NCBI RefSeq assembly: GCF_032362555.1
Contig: NC_083519.1
Coordinates: 7,643,501 to 7,707,500 of the forward strand
Reading direction: 5' to 3'
Length of the DNA stretch: 64,000 bases
DNA from: Amyelois transitella
Taxonomy: Eukaryota; Arthropoda; Insecta; Lepidoptera; Pyralidae
Below, in pieces: positions 1 through 19,482 of this stretch. Below the pieces are notes generated by a model. It made no database searches, was not told where the DNA came from, and worked only from the letters and a program-made list of their open reading frames with translations. The translations under genes and the position numbers were made by a program. Positions within the stretch are counted from its first letter, which is position 1. Every line of letters starts with the position of its first letter.

Positions 1-69
1 TTCATTCAAATCCAATTAATAATTTGGTTAGTAAACATCTTGGTGGGGGTGCAAAAACTTCCTCTAGCC

Positions 70-240
70 ACATCCCCAGCATACTTCTTTCGCTTCATTC
101 ACATTCTAGTTTTGGTAAATGATAGTACAAATTTGCGATGTAAATCGATTTCAAGATGACAGTAAACCTGCAGAAATCACTTTTCGTCGATTTTGGTTAC
201 TCTTGATCTGACCGTTCGCCAGGACGTCCCCGATTTAACT
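70..240 (-). repeat. Decayed LINE-tail fragment
   Basis: Blocks such as CATACTTCTTTCGCTTCATT and GACCGTTCGCCAGGACGTCC match the better-preserved copy at 28170-28356. That copy encodes, on the minus strand, the tail of a reverse-transcriptase-type ORF. This one is short and broken and lies in a Lon intron at the window edge. Confidence 0.5.
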
Positions 241-390
241 TGTATAGAAGATTCTACTTCTTATGGTGCCATGTTCTTGAAAATGCTTACGATCATCAAG
301 ACCACCGGCACTCTCGAGATTATTACTCGGAACAAGTATATTGTGCTGCAGCCTGTTTCTTAAAAACCTATTTGGTTCTGAAAATACTCA

Positions 391-7865
<7,475 letters not shown>

Positions 7866-8550
7866 TACTTTTTAATTTTATTCAAACTGTAAATAGATTA
7901 TCTTTCATTTATTAATCTGATTAAGGAAGAATTAGGTTATTATTCGAGATTATTCAAGTAAAAGCACAGAGCGAAACCGAACTAAAATCTATTTCATTAC
8001 CTGTCATTTTCAATTGACACTTTACGATGCATGTGGCATTGACAGACTTAATTACTTAACACATGAACTTTTGTGATCGCAGCAAAGACCGTTCTTCAAA
8101 GAGTTTGTAGTTGGCTGAATATGAAGATCGTCTACCTACTCTTGGTCTTCGTCCTATGAAAAAAAGCAATGTCATAATAAAACAAGTAAAGTGCGTGTCG
8201 TATGTCCTCTAAATACATGTAAATATTTTACTTAATAAGTATTTTACAAATTATTTATGTGGCTTAGAAAATTTCCAAAGCCACAGAAATTGTTTTTCCA
8301 AGTTAGTAATTTTATTTTTGATAAAGGAGCAAAATCTATCATGGAGCTTTTTTAAATTTTAGACATAACCAACAAAATCTAAACTTTACATTAATCTATC
8401 ATTATAGGAATACATTACCAACATTAAACTAAAGAATTCAAAAAAAAATATCTATAATTTGTATTTAAATATGGTTGAAATGAGACCTTTTTTAAAAGAA
8501 TATTCGATTGAAAGAAGTATATTCATTACTGATTATTTTTACAGCAAATT
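7866..8550. promoter_or_regulatory. Shared Lon/TRMT1 upstream region
   Basis: 685 bases separate the two divergent start codons. There is no ORF. A TTTTTACAG acceptor at 8536-8544 lies just before the TRMT1 ATG, so TRMT1 probably has a 5' non-coding exon in this interval. I see no clear TATA element, and which strand each core promoter uses cannot be read directly. Confidence 0.5.
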
Positions 8551-11500
8551 ATGAAAATGGAGACTGATCAGTCTTCCACAACTAACAAGACTATTTCAGA
8601 GGGGCAAGCCAACATTAGCTTGACCAGTGAAAAAGTTTTTTATAACCCAGTACAGGAGTTCAACAGGGATTTGAGTATTGCGGTTCTCACAGTATTCACC
8701 TTTGATTATATAAAAGAAAAACAAGCTAAAAGGGAACAAAAATTAAAGAATAAAAAAGAACAGGGTGTGGAAAATATTGAAGACAATCATGAGGTAGGTA
8801 TTATTATTTGCAACTAGCTTTTGTCTTAGATTTCCCCTCTATGTAATTTTGAAAATCCTCTCTTATAGCCTAGCCTACACATGTAAATGTACTTTTTTAG
8901 CATGTCACTAATGGTGTGCGTAATGCTTGAAAATTAAAAAAGAATGTGACACAACTAATTACATGCTTGTAAGGTAGTGTATACTTTGCTAATTATTTAT
9001 TTTTACTATTTAGCAGGATGAAGTAACAATCTTGGAAGCTCTATCAGCCACAGGTTTGAGGAGCATCCGTTATGCCAAAGAAGTGCCAAATGTTACCAAA
9101 ATCCTGGCCAATGACTTGTCTAAGAAGGCCGTTGAGACTATACAGGCTAATGTTGTACATAACAAGGTACAACATCTCATAGAGACAAGTCATGATGATG
9201 CATGGTAAGTTTATGCTATTACTAAATTTGTGATAGTGCTTAAACAAATTTAGTATTTGTTGTTACTAGATAACAGTTAATTGTTTTAGTTTGGTGGGAA
9301 CTCTTGAATATATGTACAATCCCATTGGTTAGATCCTATTATTAAAAGAGTATATTGTGTTGTTCCCTGTTATTTATTATTAAAAGAATATATTTTTAGA
9401 CTCTTATCCAGGGATGTCTTAAAATGCTATTGTAACAGCATTTGAGCTTCTACTTATTTGCCTTACGTACTTTATTATTATACACTATATTTCAGCATGG
9501 TCATGTACAAACACAAACACCCAGCTCTCCGGTTCTCAGCCATAGACCTAGATCCGTACGGCTGTCCATCTATATTCTTAGACTCGGCCGTGCAGAGCGT
9601 ACAAGAGGGAGGGCTTCTGCTGGTAACAGCGACAGACATGGCCGTTCTTGCGGGAAACTCTCCGGAAACCTGTTATTGTAAATATGGTGCTGTCAGCTTG
9701 AAGACCAAGTCTTGTCATGAAATGGTAAGAGAATTTTTTTTACAGTTTCTCTTTCAACTTAGAAAACCAGAACAAACAAAACTTGACTGTACCTTTATTT
9801 TTTAAAGTAAATTTAAATCAAAATTGAAATCTTTTTAATAACTTCATGGTCTGAAATCCCTTTTTATGTAAAAGTAACACACACCTAAATTATGCACTTA
9901 TTTTGTGTTAAAATTTAGCATGGACATAGATTTGATAGAGTCACAGAAAGACTATTATTACCTATACATAGTTATTCCCCTATTTCAGGCGTTAAGAATA
10001 CTACTGCAATGCATAGAGCAGCATGCAAATAGATACAGCCGCTACATAGTGCCTCTGCTCAGTATATCTGCAGACTTCTACATCAGGGTCTTCGTCAAGG
10101 TTTACTCAGGAGCTGCCCATTGTAAAAAAACCACCAGGTATGTTCTTTTTTTATGTAAAAATTTGCTAAGCTATGTCTAAGAATACAAAAATCTCTGTGT
10201 TCTATGCAAAAGCTCATAAAGGAATACCTAACTTTCATAGACATATTCAACTAATCCTATTATACCAGCATCACAATTTATATACGAGTACAATATTTAG
10301 ATTAAAAACTTGAAGTTCGATTATGCCAAAGATTTTTTATCTAGGTTTGGACACTAGAATGTGACTACTTACCTACTGGTTGAATGTTTATTTTCAGTAA
10401 GCTATCAATGGTATACCAATGTGTTGGCTGCGACAACATAACCTTACAGCCATTGGGTGCCTTCAAACCCAACCCTTCAGAGAAAAATCCGTTGCAGACC
10501 AAGGCTTATTTACCTCCAGCGCCAACGGTTACCGAGCATTGCATACATTGTTACCAGAGGCATCATGTAAGTTTTATTTACTAGGTACAGCAAATGATAT
10601 GTGTGCAGGTATAGTTGCATTAAAAATTATCTCAGACCTGTGTTCTGGCAATATGTAATCAGAACGCCTAATAAACAAGTGCTAATTGTTGAATAGACAC
10701 AGTGTTCTCATTTATTTGACGTCATAAGTGGGTCGACATAAATGAATTGCAAAATACTGTGATACTTACTAGGGGATCAATTTTTTTTTAAGTCTCAGAC
10801 ACTTACCTCGAAAAGATAGCTTTTACGGCAACTAAGAGAGACGACAGTCGCTGTATCGACAGTTGCTGTATCGTGTCATCTGATTTCCCCATTGTTTAAT
10901 TATGGTAATAGTTAGAACCAGGCATCCTAGGATTCCTCTAATCCTACAGAAACAAACAGCCTCATAAAAATTGTTATTTTATCAATGTTTATTTCTACTT
11001 TTCTTAAATTTATTAATTCTGGTATTAACGTTGATTCCATTGTTGAGCTTTAAATCTGAACGCCAGTCTTTTGGCTTTTCTTCAGGACGTGATTATATGT
11101 AAGTTTGTTTATCAATGTACCAGATGGGAGGCCCAATATGGTCAGCGCCTATCCACGACGAGAACTTCGTAACCCGGGTACTGACTCACGTACACGACCA
11201 CCCGGATCTGTTCGGCACCTCCAAACGAATACACGGTATGCTATCAGTCATCCGAGAAGAATTGGCTGATGCTCCATTGTACTACACGCTGGATAAATTA
11301 TTCGGGAGAGTGCATTTGGAGACGATGCCTATGATGATTATGAGGTTGGTATTTTGATTGTCTGCTGGTCTCAAGGACATTGACAATTAGTTTGTGTCTT
11401 ATCTTGTATCTCTTTTCGGAAAGATAATGGACTGATGCCTTAACAATATTCATAAATCCTCACTGTCTTATCTGCTTGTATTGAGAATCTTATTCTAGCC

Positions 11501-12871
11501 TTAACTACATAATTAAGAGAAAAGATTTGTTTTTTTTTATAACTAATTGGCTCAAAACTTTTGATAAAGAGTATTCGTCTTCATAAGGGGCTACTTTTAT
11601 TTATAGAAATTGTTAACATTGATTTCTACTTTTTTGTTTGTGTCTCAAATTTTTTGTTTTTTGACTTACAGATCTGCGATCCTCAACGCCGGTTTCAAAG
11701 TATCATACTCGCACGCATCAAAGTTGTCGATCAAGACCAAGGCGCCTGCGCAGCTCATGTGGGACATCATCAGAACGTGGGAAAAGACACATCCCGTTAA
11801 ACCTGCCAAGTAAGAGAACAAGTATCTAACCTTTCTTTCAAAGATTTCTTACAAAAAAAAGAAAGGGTTTTTCATACAACTCTATTCTATAGGTCTAGTC
11901 TCATAGAGCCATGGAATACTGCTACTGGAGCTACATATATAGCCTATACCCGCTTAATTCTTTAACCTTTATTTGTACAGGTTAGAAGCAGATCCAGTGG
12001 CTAAATACCTTCTCAGCCAGCCGATCAAGAGCACTGTGGATCTGACTGAAAGGCCGGACGCCAACCCCAGCAGTCGCCGCGAAGGCTGCCTTCGGTTCCA
12101 GTTCAACCCCGCGCCTTATTGGGGACCTGGCTCCAGGGCCGCTGTCAAGTAAGTTAGAAGTATGCGTGTTGAAGAAATGTTGCGATGTTGGTTATAAGAG
12201 CGGCGGTGGTCGAATCGGTAAGGTACCCGGTTAAAATGCGTTATTAGCAGAAAGGCACAGGTTCAAATTCCACTTCGCCCATGTACCAATGACTATTTTC
12301 AATGTTATGTACATTAGTTTGAATACTATCCAACCTGCATGTTCAGGCAACTGGACGTGCAACCATGTGGATCCAATATGGGTTAGGTAGGTGAGGTTTG
12401 CACCTCTCCAGGTAGGTAAAACTAAGAGGAGGAGGTCAGAAGGAAGTTGCTCTCTGTAAAAACTTGATACACCCAATCCAGGATCCATGGTCAAAGGCGT
12501 ACCCCAGGCTCCTCTCCAGAGTGGTAGGGATGCATCCGGGACTTAGGCCAGGGGGAAGAAGAGGAATGTCGAAATGCTAAAAAACATATGAGAGTGACTG
12601 AAAAAGCTCTATCTATACCTTTCAGCAAGGAGTTTGTAATAAATGTAGTGCAGCAGAGTTTACATGTTTCCCTGTTAACGTTTCTTCCAAATTTATCACC
12701 CATTTCTGTAATTAATTTATGATTTTTTATTGTTACAGTGTGGGCGAAGAGAAAATGTCCAAGGCGATAAGAAACCAGAATAAACATTCAAATAAGTCAA
12801 AATCAAAACGACAACGTTCTCCGCAGAGCGACAGCGAAGCTCGGAAGAAACTTGATATAGACGAATCATGA
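8551..12871 (+). CDS. Trmt1: tRNA (guanine(26)-N2)-dimethyltransferase (TRMT1)
   Basis: Uses SAM to dimethylate G26 of tRNAs. Nine coding exons: 8551-8793, 9017-9204, 9496-9724, 9989-10137, 10398-10566, 11124-11344, 11672-11809, 11981-12148, 12739-12871, all in frame, giving 545 residues. The Rossmann SAM-binding motif is [17 protein letters not shown], with the IDLDPYGCP loop and [13 protein letters not shown] after it. Four zinc-ligand cysteines appear as CVGC and CIHC in exon 5. The C-terminus is Lys/Arg/Ser-rich ([11 protein letters not shown]), likely a nuclear signal. The vertebrate C-terminal CCCH finger is absent. The visible start gives no mitochondrial presequence, although family members usually serve mitochondria too, so an upstream start in the 5' exon is possible. 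The stop overlaps an AATAAA. Confidence 0.95.
12194..12565 (+). repeat. tRNA-headed SINE, fuller copy
   Basis: Lies in TRMT1 intron 8. The head has a TGGTCGAATCGG A-box-like word at about 12206 and GGTTCAAATTCC B-box-like word at about 12260, the spacing expected of a tRNA-derived pol III promoter. The body runs on through CACCTCTCCAGGTAGGTAAA and CTCCTCTCCAGAGTGGTAGG. Shorter relatives lie at 2190 and 3284. Confidence 0.7.
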
Positions 12872-12876
12872 ATAAA
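12871..12876 (+). terminator. TRMT1 polyadenylation signal
   Basis: AATAAA overlaps the last base of the TGA stop, implying a very short 3' UTR. Other A-rich hexamers further on cannot be excluded. Confidence 0.5.
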
Positions 12877-12959
12877 TTGTTAATGTTTCTTCATTGTTTT
12901 ATTTAGAAACAAAAAATTTTTTGGAAAAGAAACCTATGAACAGTAAAAAGACTTGACGA

Positions 12960-13189
12960 CTCACGTCTATATCCCTTGTGGGGTAGACAGACCCAACAGA
13001 CTTGAAGAAAGGTAACGAATAAAAAATGATAGAATTGAGATTCAAATAGTGACAGGTTGCTAGCCCATTGCCTAAAAAAAGAATCCCAAGTTTATAAGCC
13101 TATCCCTTAGTCGCCTTTTACGACATCCATAGGAAAGAGATGGAGTGGCCCTATTCTTTTTTGTACTGGTGCCGGGAACCACACGGCAC
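12960..13189 (+). repeat. F1 repeat, internally deleted
   Basis: Keeps the TCACGTCTATATCCCTTG head and GGGAACCACACGGCAC end but lacks most of the GGCCACATTCAGCTATTTGG block. It lies 90 bases past the TRMT1 stop. Confidence 0.8.
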
Positions 13190-13310
13190 TTATATTGAAA
13201 TTTACAATATAGTCAACGAAAAGTTGAATATGCATAACTGAAGAATTAAAATGATATAGGTACCGGTGACATCATGGTAAGAAGAGCTAAGACCTGTTCA
13301 AATTGATATG

Positions 13311-13363
13311 AAATAGGCACAAAGATATTGCAACGTACGTTTGCAATATCTTTGTGCCTATTT
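13311..13363. repeat. Perfect 23-bp hairpin (7-nt loop)
   Basis: Arms 13311-13333 and 13341-13363 are exact reverse complements. The loop CGTACGT contains its own CGTACG palindrome. Intergenic. Confidence 0.85.
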
Positions 13364-13509
13364 AATTTACATAACTCAACTATTAACATTTTTTTAAGTT
13401 GGATTATTTGACAGATTAGTTTTCGTTCAGGAATTTAATGTCACAGTTTATATATTATACGCCTAAATTAAGAGGTTTATGTGCATGTTCAATCGATATA
13501 CATTGTTTT

Positions 13510-13720
13510 TAATCCCCGACGGAAAAAGGGGTGTTATAAGTTTGACTTGCTTGTCTCTCTTTGATATCATAGCTCACAAACTGATGAAGCGATTTCTATT
13601 AAGGTTTTTTTTTATTTGTACGAGGTACCTATGTGAGGCGAGTGTTCTTAGACTTGATTAATCAAAATCGGTTGAGCTGTTTAAAAGTTGTGGAGATTAA
13701 AAGTTGAAAAGGAAGACCGA
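13510..13720 (+). repeat. Interspersed repeat, 'AATCCCCGACGG' family
   Basis: Contains AATCCCCGACGGAAAAAGGG, GTGTTATAAGTTTGACTTGC, CGAGTGTTCTTAGACTTGAT and AAAATCGGTTGAGCTGTTTA. I recall this set of words from many lepidopteran introns. Near 13760 GAGAGTGTTCTTAGC repeats part of it. The class is unknown to me. Confidence 0.5.
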
Positions 13721-14449
13721 ATGTTGAATTTACTCGATATAGAAAATTGATGATTTTATCGAGAGTGTTCTTAGCTTAATTCCCGGTGCAAAAATAAATG
13801 TGTTATAAAATGTGCCTATGTGTTTAGGTAAGACTAAGAATAATAATTTTTTTAAGGTTTGGAGCGATACGTTTTTAAATCTATGGGAGCGGTCCCCCCA
13901 CGTAGGTCCAGCGACGTATTTCCCAAAAATTATTACTTAATACATACTGAGGTACCATAAGATTAAATTTCTTCTAATATTTCTTACTTTTAAAGGGAAT
14001 TTAAATTTGTCCCCCGGCACATTTTGAATCTTTAATTTAAATTTCTTTATCTTGTCTTACAAAGAAAGAAATTCCAGCTTCCATTGTTTTTTATGTCTCC
14101 AACTTATCCAATTCAATGATAATACTACGCTCAAACTTCGCCGGTTAACCGATCGGTTGTATGTATGATGAGCCTGTCAGTTTTGTATTGTCAAGCTTTA
14201 TTGTCAAGTGTGACGCAAACGTGGTGAAGTGAAGACAAGAACAAATATTTTTCGTAAAGTGAAATTTATTTCAAATCCATTAAATAGGTATTGAAACGAT
14301 AGGATAGGCGTTATCTTTTATACAATTACATGTTTATTGTACGCACGTGCTAAAGGATTATCAGTTTTGCATTCGTGATCGAACAGACTATATTGTGCTC
14401 TGCCTGCCCATATCAGACCTTCAAGAGATAGCAGTTTTACGAATAAAAA

Positions 14450-17400
14450 ATGATTCCTGTTGAGATAAAAATGCAAATATTGACTATGTTAATTTTGTTA
14501 TTCATATCTTTGGCGCACGGGCAGGACAGAAAGGTAAATTTTTTATATTGTTTAAGCATTAAGTGCTGCTTTTCTTTGTTGTGTAGTCAGTTTTTTTGTG
14601 CACAACCGTCATTGATGATGAGACATTTATGCGATCGCAAGGTTTTTTTTTATAAATATTGAAAATATCATTCTTGTAAATAAATGTACAATTATTTTCT
14701 GAATCTCAAGGATTAACGCTCAGATTGTATCATGATATAGTTAAAAATAAAATATTGTATCAGGATACTATAATATCCAGGTTATCAATATCAAGTATTA
14801 TAGTTTTGATTGGTTTGCAGTTTTAAAGCTGCTTCAGCAACGTGAAATCTTCATCAACCATTATTGACATAAAAATTTTTTGCCCAGTAAACACTGTCAC
14901 TCAATCTTCGATTTTTAACCGACTGTGAACAAAATGATGTTTTTGTTACTTGATAGTTGTTTTTTGCTTTAAAAGTTCTCTGTTTCATTGTAGGTTTGTT
15001 CTGAGTAAAAAAATACTTTTTAATTTCTTAGATATCCTCTCAAAGGAATCCTAACTGTGGCAACTGCACATCAGGCACCTTACTTTACGTACGAGCTGAT
15101 GGCTCCCACGACACCGTGCATCAGCTCTGGGACTTCACACATGGGATCCCTACCATCATCTTCATAATATCGGGTCTAAATGCTACAGTCAACATGACCT
15201 GGGATGATAAGTCGCCCCGTAAGATATGGATAACTGAACAACCAAAGTACAGTTTTGCGATTGCTATAGACAAGGTATGTATGAAATTATTCTTAAAAAA
15301 TATATACTTATATATTTTTCATGTATTTTTTATTTTACATACATACATACGGTCACCTCTATATCCCTTGAAGGGTAGACAGAGCCAACAGGCTTGAAAA
15401 GACTGAATGGCCACATTTAGCTATTTGGCTTAATGATAGAATTGAGATTCAAGTAGTGATAGGTGGCTTGTCCATCGCCTAAAAAAGAATCCCAAGTTTG
15501 TAAGCCCTTAGTCGCCTTTTACGATATTGATGGGAAAGAGATGGAGTGGTCCTATTCTTTCTTGTCTTGGTGCCGGGAACTTTATACTTTTATGGTATTT
15601 TATAAATACGGTATTATAAAAAAAAGAGAAAAGTTGTGTTTTGTTTTGTTTTTTTACTTGCGCATATAGAACAGAACTTCAGATTACAGGTTTATGATCT
15701 GCAATTTCCCTTGGGAGTGAAGCCCCATACAAAAACTAGTTTGTAGTTAGTTTATAGTATCCACAGATGTCAAATCATAAATGGAATGAACAAGTAGCGA
15801 ATTTGATATTCTATTCAATTTTGATTGTCGTCTTTTATTTGTTATTTTAACTTTTTGAACAGAAATTACACAAGCAAAGCTACAGTTTACAGTAATGTAC
15901 CTAGTTTAAAATAATTTTCGCTACATAACCCTCACATTAACAATAGCCAATTTATTAATTAGTATTGAATAAACTAATTCAGCCTGTTTATCATTCATTT
16001 AATGATACAACAATAGCAAATGATATTCAATACAAATGACTCAAATTGGGCGGCCTATTGATCTCGTTTGGAACATGCGGGTCTGACTCAGGGGATAGCC
16101 AGATAATGTGCATATTTTTGAGAAATTTCCAGTATACATAATATAATCACATCTTTGTCACTTAGGGGAACCAGGAGAGTTAACAAGCTTGCATGAAAAG
16201 ATTAATGAATGTGAAAGTGAAAGAAGTATGCAAGGATCATGGTAAGTGGAAAGCTGGTAGTCCCTGCCAACCCCTAAACTGTGATTGTTTGTTGTGGAGA
16301 GAATAAATTACTGTTTTGTTTTACCTTTTACTTTACCCCTCTGGGAAAGAGGTGCTTGTTGTATGTATGTATTTATCGATGTATGTAGCAACTTGCAGAA
16401 ATAGGGATGACAGTTCATGATTATAAAATAAATAATGTGAAATGCTTCCAGGTATACGAATACAATGACCTACAAGACAACGGTTACATAGACGCGCTGA
16501 GTCCACGGCGTGAGTTTTCGCTCGATAAAGCCATTTGGTCCCAAGAGGATATTCTTCAGACTGATGAAGAGGTCTGGCTACAGATGAGGACAAACTACCG
16601 ACAGGATCCCAAGCAAGGCTCCATGCAGATCAAGGTATGGCTTGAAGATAAACTACAATTTATCTCTCTCTTTCTTTAAAGTTGTAATAGTTCAAGGCTA
16701 TTAAAGATTCAGAAAAAATTAAAAAGAAAATTTTCCAAAAAATTTTAATATTTATTATACAAGCCTATATTCAGGTCCCCTGCATTATCATTCTAGGCAT
16801 TCTTTTCTTAATGGATTTGAAATATATATATTTCATTTTACACTTCATTTTATTTTAAAAATTATAAAGAGTTGAGCCATGGCCTCTCAGTCTTTGAGTC
16901 TGTTATTTTTAATATAGGAAGAAAATAGAAGAGTATTTACTGATAAAAATTATGTAATGAAATCATTTCAATGTCAAATTAGCGTGCATGTATCGATATA
17001 ATGTTGCATCTACCTTTGACCCTACATGCACAGTTTATCATTGCAAGTCAAACAACCGCCTTGGCACGGATAGATAGATATGTTACGTCACAGTAACTCA
17101 TAATTTTAAAAAAATTTGTTTTCATCTATCATGGAGCAAAGTTTTTTATGAGAGCTATGTGCTTTAGTTCTTTTACTTATTATTCACATCAGTACATACA
17201 TATAACCACGTTTCTATCCCTTAATGGGTATACAAAGCAAATAGTCTTCAAAAAACTAAAGGCCACGTTAAGATGTATTTCATATTAATTTAGCTAATTA
17301 ACAAGTAATCCCTTAACCTTTTGTACTGTACCTGAGTCGACATGGGTACAAATGTTTACCTTGTTTTCTTCATCATCTTAGATCTATCCCAATCTCCTTC

Positions 17401-19482
17401 CTGGCAAGTAATTAAGCGTCGTTTTAAGACAGTAGGTTTGATTCTTAATACAATTACTCTTTCTTTACAGCTTGACCTGCTCCCGTTCAAAGACTACGCA
17501 GTGGAACTGCCCCACCTGATCCACACAGCCAATTCTACGCTCGTTGACGTCAGCTTAGTCAACTTCACACAAACGCGGGGTTATAACGCGTCAAGATTCG
17601 CGCTAAGATTGATAATGGTCGGGACTGATGACGGCGCGCTGTCAATGAATTACACTATGAGGAAAAGCTTAGACGATGAGCACACGCCTGGAATTTTTGA
17701 GGTGAATTGGAATTGTATCATTTAATAAATTTAAGGGACTACAATAATTTCTGTGTATGTTTCTAATTTATGCATTAGCCGCCAACAACAGCCAGCAAGT
17801 ACAGCCCTCTTTACCCATTTTTTATTAATGTCGTCAAGGCGATATATTCTTCATTCCAAGTGTTTATGTATTTTTTTTATTTTGTATATTAATAGTTTGT
17901 TTATTAATATATTAATATTAATTAATAATTCATATTTGATTTCTATTATTATTAAGTTCAACCTTGCCCGAGTTAATTTATAGTTGATTTTATGTTAAAT
18001 TTTACTGAAAGAGATCTCCTCATGTTTATAGATAATCGAGATTCGCACCCCGGAGTGTGCCCGCGGCGGGGACGGCGGCTTCCTGCAGTTCCGCCCCGTC
18101 GGCTACACGCAGCCGCAGCGCGGGGTGGCCTCCTCCACCATGGCACATGTGTCTACCTTCAACAAGTACGTCACCAAGTTTTCAAGTACAAATTACTGTT
18201 GTAAAACGAATTATATTTATACGAGTAGTAATGTTGAATAACCGTAAGCCCCATAGTAACGCCATTCTGTAAAGGCGCCATAGTAACCGCCCATAACACC
18301 ACCTCTGCATAACTAACTTCACTTTATTTGAACGAACTTTGTAAGCTTTTCTTGCACCACGAGAATTCAAGGAAACCCTATGTATATATATGTACATAAT
18401 TATATTACCCTATAAAACATAAAACCATTAACGAAATAGAAATAGATTTATTTTCAAAATAGGTGTCGTTTAATGCCTTCTACATAACTGAATTATATAT
18501 CTACTACCGATTCCTAAGCGCATGAAGAAGCGGCGAAACATATTACACTGCAGCATTTTCCGGACGTCAATTTACATTGTATATTGGTCTTAAACCATTG
18601 ATGAATGTGCAAACCTTACCAACTACTTATAAACCTTAAGCATCAAATGAATTAACAATAACATTATTTTTTCAGAACACAGGTCCCGCACGACAGCACT
18701 CTAAACGCGTTGTATCGGTCTTTCGACAAGGACAAGCTGCTAGTTCAAAACATGTTCATTTCATTCGGTGAATCTGGTGATGGATACTACAAACAGCACA
18801 ACTTTACTTCATGGTGAGTCTTTCACTCTATACAAACATAGATATCACTTAGACAAAGCCAATCATAGACCACCACAAGATGGTGGTTTAATGACCAAAT
18901 TTGTTGTTGGTGAAAACAAATCCTTCATTGGGGTTGATTTATGAACGTTGATGGGAGATTGTCTTTATTTTCCAACTTTCTGTTACCTCAAATATAGAGT
19001 AAGAGGGAAGTTCAGACATTGGTATGCCTTGCAAGCGTTCGTGAATTAGAAGACTTGTCTAACTGCACTAAAGCTCAGTTCCAGTATTACTTCTCAGTGT
19101 GTACTAGAGGCATAGGAAGACATTGCAAGTCTTAAACATATATATAATCACATCTATATCCCTTGAGGGGCAAACAGAGCCAAATTTTGAAAAGACTAAT
19201 AATAAAATAGTTACAGGTTGCTAGCCCATCGCTTAAAAGAAGAATGCCAAATTAATAAGCCTATCCCGTAGTCTTATTGTGTTAAAACATCAATTTCATC
19301 CTTACAGGTCATTCACGATAGGCTACGGAGAGCCTCCAAAAGAGAGTTTCTCAACGTTCGTCATCGCTATTATTAGCATTGGTCTCGGTGTACCAGTGTT
19401 ATTGGCCCTCTCTGGAGTTGTGTACTTACTGGTCAGGAGGTACAGGCGACCAGGCCCCACCAGGCTGGTTGAAGAACAATGA
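14450..19482 (+). CDS. GLMP: Glycosylated lysosomal membrane protein homologue (GLMP)
   Basis: Type I lysosomal membrane glycoprotein; in mammals it partners and stabilises the transporter MFSD1 (family knowledge). Seven coding exons: 14450-14533, 15032-15274, 16452-16634, 17471-17701, 18032-18165, 18676-18813, 19308-19482, giving 395 residues, close to the vertebrate length. There is a hydrophobic signal peptide (TMLILLFISLAHG) and a luminal domain with NPNCGNCTSGTLLYV and LWDFTHGIPTIIF. Eight N-X-S/T sequons are visible (NCT, NAT, NMT, NST, NFT, NAS, NYT, NFT). A C-terminal transmembrane helix (FVIAIISIGLGVPVLLAL) is followed by a short basic tail, RRYRRPG...EEQ. I see no classical YxxPhi signal in that tail. 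The start is the first Met; a second Met seven codons on would also leave a signal peptide. Confidence 0.93.
15338..15580 (+). repeat. F1 repeat
   Basis: Copy in GLMP intron 2, starting 63 bases after the donor. It ends at GTGCCGGGAAC, lacking the final CACACGGCAC. Confidence 0.8.
17191..17322 (+). repeat. F1 repeat, diverged 5' half
   Basis: TACATACATATAACCACGTT then TCTATCCCTTAATGGGTATA, fading after AAAGGCCACGTTAAG. GLMP intron 3. Confidence 0.6.
18501..18587 (+). repeat. 'GAAGAAGCGGCG' family repeat
   Basis: CTACTACCGATTCCTAAGCG, then CATGAAGAAGCGGCGAAACA, CACTGCAGCATTTTCCGGAC. Same family as 1203 and 54741. GLMP intron 5. Confidence 0.55.
19139..19277 (+). repeat. F1 repeat, internally deleted
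   Basis: CACATCTATATCCCTTGAGG head, then TTACAGGTTGCTAGCCCATC and AAGCCTATCCCGTAGTC. It ends about 30 bases before the GLMP exon 7 acceptor. Confidence 0.75.

Larger units (their letters stand above)
12872..14449. other. TRMT1-GLMP intergenic region
   Basis: Contains an F1 copy, a perfect hairpin and a CCCCGAC-headed repeat, listed separately. The last ~300 bases before the GLMP ATG should hold its promoter and 5' UTR, but I see no decisive element. No gene seen. Confidence 0.6.

Noticed and set aside
8472-8550. Upstream ATG before the TRMT1 start as an N-terminal extension
   Set aside because: Its frame ends in a stop before 8551 and an acceptor-like sequence directly precedes the chosen ATG.
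12206-12285. Functional tRNA gene
   Set aside because: A and B boxes are present, but the acceptor arms do not pair convincingly and the sequence continues into a repeat body shared with other loci, so it is a SINE head.
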